From an uncultured Opitutia bacterium (lineage in GTDB: Bacteria > Verrucomicrobiota > Verrucomicrobiia > Opitutales > JABJCN01): DNA of 9,773 nucleotides. Shown one piece after another: positions 6,320-9,773 of this stretch (position 1 is the first letter of the stretch; every line of letters begins with the position of its first letter). Location: NCBI GenBank assembly GCA_913046175.1, contig CAJWSN010000039.1, positions 1 to 9,773 on the forward strand, written 5' to 3'. The notes beneath the pieces were generated by a model, which did no database searches, was not told the DNA's origin, and saw nothing but the letters and a program-made list of their open reading frames with translations. The translations under genes were made by a program, and so were the position numbers.

Positions 6320-8368
6320 GTGAGTGATTCCTGCAAATTCGTGCTTCTACCCGCGTTGGTGATACTTGCACAAAGTGACCGACCCGTCCACGCAGACGCA
6401 GAGTTGACGGCGGACAAAATGGAAATCATCCAAGGAGCACAAGTCGCAACCGGCAATGCAGTTCTTAAAGACGAAACCCTGTTGCTTGAAGCTGATCAAA
6501 TCAGCTATCGGGAAGCCACCGCAGAGGCCAGGGGAAAGGTCAGCTTCACCCGCAAAGACCTCCGGATTACCGGAGAAACCTTAAAGTTCAACAGACGGGA
6601 CGGTAGCTTCTCCGGAAAAAAACTCCGGGTAGGAAAGTGGCCCGTTCACATTGAAGCCGAGGAACTTTCAGGTAGCAAACACTTGTATGAGGCAAGGGAT
6701 GCAATCCTGTACTACGGCGAACCGGAGCGTTTTTCCCCGAGGGTTTTTGCGGGGAAACTTGGGTACGAACCCGAACTGGAACGCTACTTTGTTGAGGATG
6801 CAAGGCTCCAGTTAGGGGAATATTCACTATTTCGAATACCAGCAGGAAGCTACTCCACACGGAAATACCCATTTGGCTTTATTGGAGAAGCGGGACATCG
6901 CAGGAGCGTGGGCGCCTACATAATACTGGAGCCAACTTTGCAACGAGGGGAGGAATTTCTCCTGACGCCAAGTATTGAACTATACCAGAAACGCGGAATC
7001 CTTCTAAACCCTTCCCTGCTGTTCAGCAGAAAGCGGGAAGCCGTCACCCACAGCAACCTGAATTTCTCTTGGATCCGAGACCAGGGCGACGACCCACCCC
7101 TGTACTCCAAAAGTCTGCCAAAAGATCGCCACCACTGGAAATGGGAGCATGCGCACCTGTTGAATGGCTTGGTCCACGCAAAGGTGAAGTTGAACTGGCT
7201 TAGCGACGCAGATTTCCTACGGGATTTCAGACCCGACCTTTTCCGGGATGACTTCTCAGACGATAGCTTTGCCGAGGCAAGCTACCATCGGGACAACATG
7301 ATCCTTTCCGCAATGGCACGTCTGCAACCCAATAGTTTCACCCGGCTTCCTCGAAGGATACCCGAGGTTCGCGGTGATCTGCTGGCCAGTCCACTGGGAG
7401 AAACCGGGATTCTCCAGCGTGGTCATGCCTCGCTTTCCTGGCTGCGGGATGATGAAGCCAATCTGGAGAATACGCGCTTCGATGTCTTCTACGGACTCAG
7501 CTACAACTGGGCCACCCCCTCCTGGTATTCCTTGACCCCGATTGCCGGGACACGCCTGACGAAATACTTTGGGAACGAGACGCATGTCAACGACTACACC
7601 CGTGTGCTGGGTGAGATTGGGATTAATGCAGAGGCGTTCTCCCATGCCACATGGGACCTGGTGAATCCGATATGGGGAATTGACGGGTTGAGACATATAG
7701 TCAAGGGGATTGCCCAATACCGTTACATCCCTGAGGCAGAGTCAGGGACCGGACAATTCGCTGCAATTGAGCAACTCCTCCTTGAGCACAACCTTCCCTT
7801 GTTGGGCTTGGGGACGATACCCCATTTGGATGACCTCAGGGAACTCCACACCCTCCGTGTGGGCATTGAAAACCGTCTGGACACCCGGTCCGCGGAATAC
7901 GGATCCCGCCGCCTTGGCGCACTTAACCTCTACCAGGATATATTCCCTGACCGAAACGAACAGAAACTGGAAGCCCTCTACACAAACTTGGTCCTCTCCC
8001 CCGCCCGATGGCTGGATTTGAACCTCACGACCAAGATGTTGTCCGAAACCGGAAGATATAACCAACTCAGTTCCGGAGTCACCCTGCGTGATGGCGACCA
8101 GACGAATCTGCATTTCACCAATGAATACCTGCGCAACGGCAACCGTCAGAACCATCTTCTTGCCACTTACAAACTGAACCGCGACCATCTGCTTGCCATC
8201 CGTCTGCGACACGATTCAAACAGGAACGAATTTACCGAACAGGGATATACATGGAGCACCCACATTGGGAAGTACTGGATCCTCGACAACCAAGTGACCT
8301 TCCGCAGAGGCGACCCCAGGGAGTCCGACTTCAACTACCGAATGGGGCTGCGTCTTAAAACCTACTAG
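6224..8368 (+). CDS. lptD: LptD/OstA-like LPS-assembly outer-membrane protein
   Basis: LptD forms the outer-membrane barrel that, with LptE, inserts LPS into the outer leaflet. A signal peptide is visible (FVLLPALVILAQ, cleavage near PVHA/DAE, mature from about 6395). An LptA/OstA-like periplasmic domain follows (TADKMEIIQGAQVATGNAVL, then EADQISYREATAEARGKVSF, then GETLKFNRRDG), then the FRIPAG...GFIGEAGHRRSVGAYI stretch that leads into the barrel in LptD proteins. The rest is alternating amphipathic strands ending in the aromatic-terminated GLRLKTY, as expected of an outer-membrane barrel. The mature part has no cysteine, unlike E. coli LptD. The start is uncertain: the frame is open back to ATG 6152, but that overlaps the glgB 5' end; ATG 6224 leaves a long basic leader; TTG 6317 or GTG 6320 would give the most ordinary signal peptide. 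None has a clear ribosome site. It stands alone, without lptA, lptE or surA. Family assignment is good, but sequence divergence is high. Confidence 0.85.
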   Translation: MCARKANFSTSKTLFRNKNLFPHRCLSKHADLVSDSCKFVLLPALVILAQSDRPVHADAELTADKMEIIQGAQVATGNAVLKDETLLLEADQISYREATAEARGKVSFTRKDLRITGETLKFNRRDGSFSGKKLRVGKWPVHIEAEELSGSKHLYEARDAILYYGEPERFSPRVFAGKLGYEPELERYFVEDARLQLGEYSLFRIPAGSYSTRKYPFGFIGEAGHRRSVGAYIILEPTLQRGEEFLLTPSIELYQKRGILLNPSLLFSRKREAVTHSNLNFSWIRDQGDDPPLYSKSLPKDRHHWKWEHAHLLNGLVHAKVKLNWLSDADFLRDFRPDLFRDDFSDDSFAEASYHRDNMILSAMARLQPNSFTRLPRRIPEVRGDLLASPLGETGILQRGHASLSWLRDDEANLENTRFDVFYGLSYNWATPSWYSLTPIAGTRLTKYFGNETHVNDYTRVLGEIGINAEAFSHATWDLVNPIWGIDGLRHIVKGIAQYRYIPEAESGTGQFAAIEQLLLEHNLPLLGLGTIPHLDDLRELHTLRVGIENRLDTRSAEYGSRRLGALNLYQDIFPDRNEQKLEALYTNLVLSPARWLDLNLTTKMLSETGRYNQLSSGVTLRDGDQTNLHFTNEYLRNGNRQNHLLATYKLNRDHLLAIRLRHDSNRNEFTEQGYTWSTHIGKYWILDNQVTFRRGDPRESDFNYRMGLRLKTY
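6295..6310. promoter_or_regulatory. Perfect 7-bp dyad, possible operator
   Basis: ATGTTTG, two bases, CAAACAT: a perfect inverted repeat of 16 bases. A two-base spacer is too tight for an RNA hairpin but fits a dimeric DNA-binding protein. It lies about 85 bases upstream of the glgB start and just before the possible TTG/GTG starts (6317/6320) of the lptD-like gene. If that gene starts at 6224, the dyad is coding and may be chance. Confidence 0.3.
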
Positions 8369-8400
8369 AAATCTGCTTCTGCTTCGACCAAACCTTTAAC

Positions 8401-8456
8401 CTTTACTAAGCACTTGCCAAAGCTATATGATTTAGCCGGCTTTTTTTAAAGTAAAG
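8401..8456 (+). repeat. Nested inverted repeats downstream of the lptD-like gene
   Basis: CTTTACT (8401-8407) and AGTAAAG (8450-8456) are perfect 7-bp reverse complements enclosing 42 bases, which hold a further stem (AAAGCT with GGCTTT) and an 8-bp palindrome AGCCGGCT (8434-8441). A tandem AACCTTT pair (8391-8404) abuts the left arm. It may be an RNA structure at the end of the lptD transcript or upstream of the small gene at 8489. Confidence 0.35.
8419..8447 (+). terminator. Weak intrinsic terminator candidate after the lptD-like gene
   Basis: AAAGCT (8419-8424) can pair with GGCTTT (8438-8443, one G-U pair) around a 13-base loop, and the T-run continues to 8447. The position, about 50 bases after the lptD stop and before the next gene, fits a terminator. 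The stem is short and AU-rich, so efficiency is doubtful. No other gene or RNA is visible in the 120-base spacer. Confidence 0.35.
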
Positions 8457-8488
8457 AAATACCCACCTGACCCACCAGATTATACCTG

Positions 8489-8734
8489 ATGAATAGAATC
8501 CAAGAGAAGCCCAATGCACATCTGCTGGGGATAGGGTTGGATTGTGAAGATGGTCACACCCGCATCACGCAGTCGGAGGAGTTCTCCATAATTGGAGGTT
8601 CTGAAAAAACCCATGACTGCATGACGGAAACCATCTGCAAGACATTTGAGGATCTTAAACAGGAAGGGGAAAATCTATCCACCGTGGATGAGGAGCAACT
8701 TCAGGACATCATCCAGAAGAATTTGCCGGAATGA
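8489..8734 (+). CDS. Small acidic protein of unknown function, 81 residues
   Basis: I do not recognise a family. The protein is soluble-looking, with no signal peptide or membrane helix. Its first half is compact and likely beta-rich (HLLGIGLD at 11-18, DGHTRIT at 21-27, FSIIGGS at 32-38). Its second half is helical (MTETICKTFEDLKQEG from 45, then an Asp/Glu-rich helix DEEQLQDIIQ). Cysteines are at 19, 44 and 50; histidines at 11, 23 and 42. The ATG at 8489 is the first usable start after an in-frame stop at 8468-8470. No ribosome site is evident, which is common in this window. Codon use and the sensible two-part protein argue for a real gene. It lies 42 bases upstream of the Lys/Pro-rich gene and shares its direction, so co-transcription with it and trxA is plausible. 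Confidence 0.65.
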   Translation: MNRIQEKPNAHLLGIGLDCEDGHTRITQSEEFSIIGGSEKTHDCMTETICKTFEDLKQEGENLSTVDEEQLQDIIQKNLPE

Positions 8735-8763
8735 GTTCTTGATGGAACACACATCCAGGAATT

Positions 8764-8767
8764 GGAG
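8764..8767 (+). promoter_or_regulatory. Shine-Dalgarno site that decides the start at 8777
   Basis: GGAG lies nine bases upstream of the TTG at 8777. The earlier in-frame TTG at 8762 overlaps this site and has its own purine run only one base away, too close to work. This is one of the few clear ribosome sites in the window. Confidence 0.55.
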
Positions 8768-8776
8768 TTAATAACA

Positions 8777-9514
8777 TTGAGCGTAAAGAAGCCATCCCCC
8801 TTTAAATCCGCAGCAAAAAGCAGCGGGGCGCCATCACCGGCAAAAAAGGCACCGGGTGTAAAACGCACCCCATTTAAAGCAGCCCAGGATGCAGGGACCC
8901 CAGGCAGAGAATCCAAGGCTCCGGCCCCACCAGTCGAGGCAGGACTCAAGCGACCTTCACCACCATCCCCCTCAAAGTCACAGGTAACCAGACCCCCCAT
9001 CGCGGCAGCCAAGCCAACGAGTCCAGCCAAAGGAGGACTCAAGCGCCCCACGCCGCCCACTCCTTCCAAGTCCCCCATCACGAGGCCACCTCCCTCTCCA
9101 GCGAAAGCACAAAAACCCCCGGTCAAGTCAGGGATTAAACGCCCATCTACACCATTGACGAAGGCTCCCGCCCCTGTAAAATCGGCTATTAAGAAACCCC
9201 AAACGATCGGTAAAGACTCTGGTCCTCCGCCTGCAAAAGGCAAAATAGGGGTATCCAAGGTAACTCAGTCACCCTTTTCCCCAAAGAAATCAGTTGGGCC
9301 ATCAAGCGGATCACCCAGCGCCGCGCCCGGCCCGGCATCGAAGGGTCCTCCCCCCCGAAAATCTGCACTTCCCAATCCTGCAACGGCTGGAGTGCCTGCG
9401 AAGGAAACTGGTGGTGCATTGGCGGTCGTGATGTTGATTTTCGACCTCCTGGTGTTTGGTGCAACGATCACTTTCGCTGTCTTGATGTTCTTGGAGATTT
9501 CCATTTTCAAATAA
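8777..9514 (+). CDS. Lys/Pro/Ser-rich repeat protein with C-terminal membrane helix (histone H1-like tail)
   Basis: The product has 245 residues from TTG 8777, chosen for the GGAG nine bases upstream (TTG 8762 is the alternative). About 210 residues are low-complexity and strongly basic, with eight [S/T]-P-x-K motifs (SPFK, SPAK, TPFK, SPSK, SPAK, TPSK, SPAK, SPKK), the kind found in histone H1 tails and bacterial H1-like proteins that contact the DNA minor groove. Imperfect repeats begin G(L/I)KRP. A single hydrophobic helix follows near the C-terminus ([20 protein letters not shown] and on, with a mid-helix Asp), ending EISIFK. There is no signal peptide, so the likely topology is tail-anchored in the inner membrane with the basic tail in the cytoplasm (positive-inside rule). 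It could bind nucleic acid or be a disordered linker; alternatively it is a TonB-like periplasmic spacer if inverted. No known family was recognised. trxA starts 28 bases downstream. Confidence 0.7.
   Translation: MSVKKPSPFKSAAKSSGAPSPAKKAPGVKRTPFKAAQDAGTPGRESKAPAPPVEAGLKRPSPPSPSKSQVTRPPIAAAKPTSPAKGGLKRPTPPTPSKSPITRPPPSPAKAQKPPVKSGIKRPSTPLTKAPAPVKSAIKKPQTIGKDSGPPPAKGKIGVSKVTQSPFSPKKSVGPSSGSPSAAPGPASKGPPPRKSALPNPATAGVPAKETGGALAVVMLIFDLLVFGATITFAVLMFLEISIFK
8942..9199 (+). repeat. Imperfect G(L/I)KRP protein repeats
   Basis: Repeat units begin at 8942 ([13 protein letters not shown]), 9035 ([13 protein letters not shown]), 9131 (GIKRPSTP) and, degenerate, 9185 (AIKKP). The first two are 93 bases apart and the third 96 bases further on; the fourth follows after 54 bases. 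The first two share the continuation (V/I)TRPP. The copies differ at many silent and replacement positions, so this is an old duplication. Confidence 0.7.
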
Positions 9515-9542
9515 ATACAATCCACTCAATTCAAGACAAGTA

Positions 9543-9773
9543 ATGGCCGGACTCACTGAACTCAACGCTGACACTTTTCAAACCACGATTGCTAACACAT
9601 CCACCCCTGTAATGGTGGACTTCTGGGCTCCCTGGTGTGGCCCCTGTAAGGCGATCGGCCCCATCCTGGAAGAAATTGCACAGGAAATGGATGGCCAAGT
9701 CCAAGTTTGCAAAGTCAACATTGACGATAACAAGGACTTGGCGGTGGAACTGGGGATTCAATCAATCCCAACG
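9543..9773 (+). CDS. trxA: Thioredoxin, 3' truncated by the window edge
   Basis: The first 77 codons are present; a full thioredoxin has about 105-110. It is a cytoplasmic dithiol-disulfide oxidoreductase kept reduced by thioredoxin reductase. The active site WCGPCK has Cys32 and Cys35, the buried Asp26 (VDFWAPW) is present, and the cis-proline loop SIPT has Pro76; all three match E. coli numbering without a gap. An additional Cys56 lies in [12 protein letters not shown] 9543 gives the exact family N-terminus, although no strong ribosome site precedes it. It follows the Lys/Pro-rich gene by 28 bases with no terminator between them, so read-through from upstream is likely. Confidence 0.97.
   Translation, partial: MAGLTELNADTFQTTIANTSTPVMVDFWAPWCGPCKAIGPILEEIAQEMDGQVQVCKVNIDDNKDLAVELGIQSIPT

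Noticed and set aside
8478..8488. TATACC as a -10 promoter element for the 81-residue gene
   Set aside because: It lies only two bases from the ATG, too close for transcription to start upstream of it, and no -35 element is at suitable spacing.
8701..9258. 185-codon open frame on the - strand opposite the Lys/Pro-rich gene
   Set aside because: Its Gly/Leu/Ala-rich product is what antisense reading of Pro/Lys/Ser codons gives; the sense strand has a ribosome site and a clear membrane helix.

Overview
The window looks like chromosomal DNA from a Gram-negative (diderm), LPS-making bacterium, most likely a member of the Verrucomicrobiota (an Opitutia/Puniceicoccales-type relative). That placement is inference. 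It rests on an LptD-type outer-membrane protein, a very large exoprotein combining PA14, discoidin-like and calcium-binding Asp-rich repeats (an architecture common in the Planctomycetes-Verrucomicrobia group), weak or absent Shine-Dalgarno sites at most genes, and a TTG start. No 16S or other phylogenetic marker is present to confirm it.

Layout. (1) 1-2991, + strand: 3' part of a giant multidomain secreted protein whose start lies outside the window. (2) 2996-4009, + strand: a membrane-anchored protein with HEAT-like helices, four bases downstream and probably co-transcribed. (3) 4043-6208, - strand: a complete glycogen branching enzyme (glgB) with all catalytic residues, convergent with the HEAT gene and divergent from the next gene. 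No other glycogen gene is visible. (4) 6224-8368, + strand: LptD-like LPS-assembly protein with signal peptide, LptA/OstA-like domain and outer-membrane barrel. The glgB/lptD gap carries a perfect 7-bp dyad and the lptD start is ambiguous. (5) 8369-8488: AT-rich spacer with nested inverted repeats and a weak terminator candidate. (6) 8489-8734, 8777-9514 and 9543 to the right edge, all + strand and closely spaced: an unrecognised 81-residue protein, a Lys/Pro/Ser-rich protein with one C-terminal membrane helix, and the first 77 codons of thioredoxin (trxA).

Most genes are housekeeping or envelope functions rather than one dedicated pathway: LPS export to the outer leaflet, cell-surface/secreted adhesion or glycan binding, glycogen branching and thiol-disulfide exchange. 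The least conventional item is the tail-anchored, histone-H1-like repeat protein just upstream of trxA. I found no mobile element, CRISPR array, tRNA or rRNA, and no convincing evidence of a new defence-type system.
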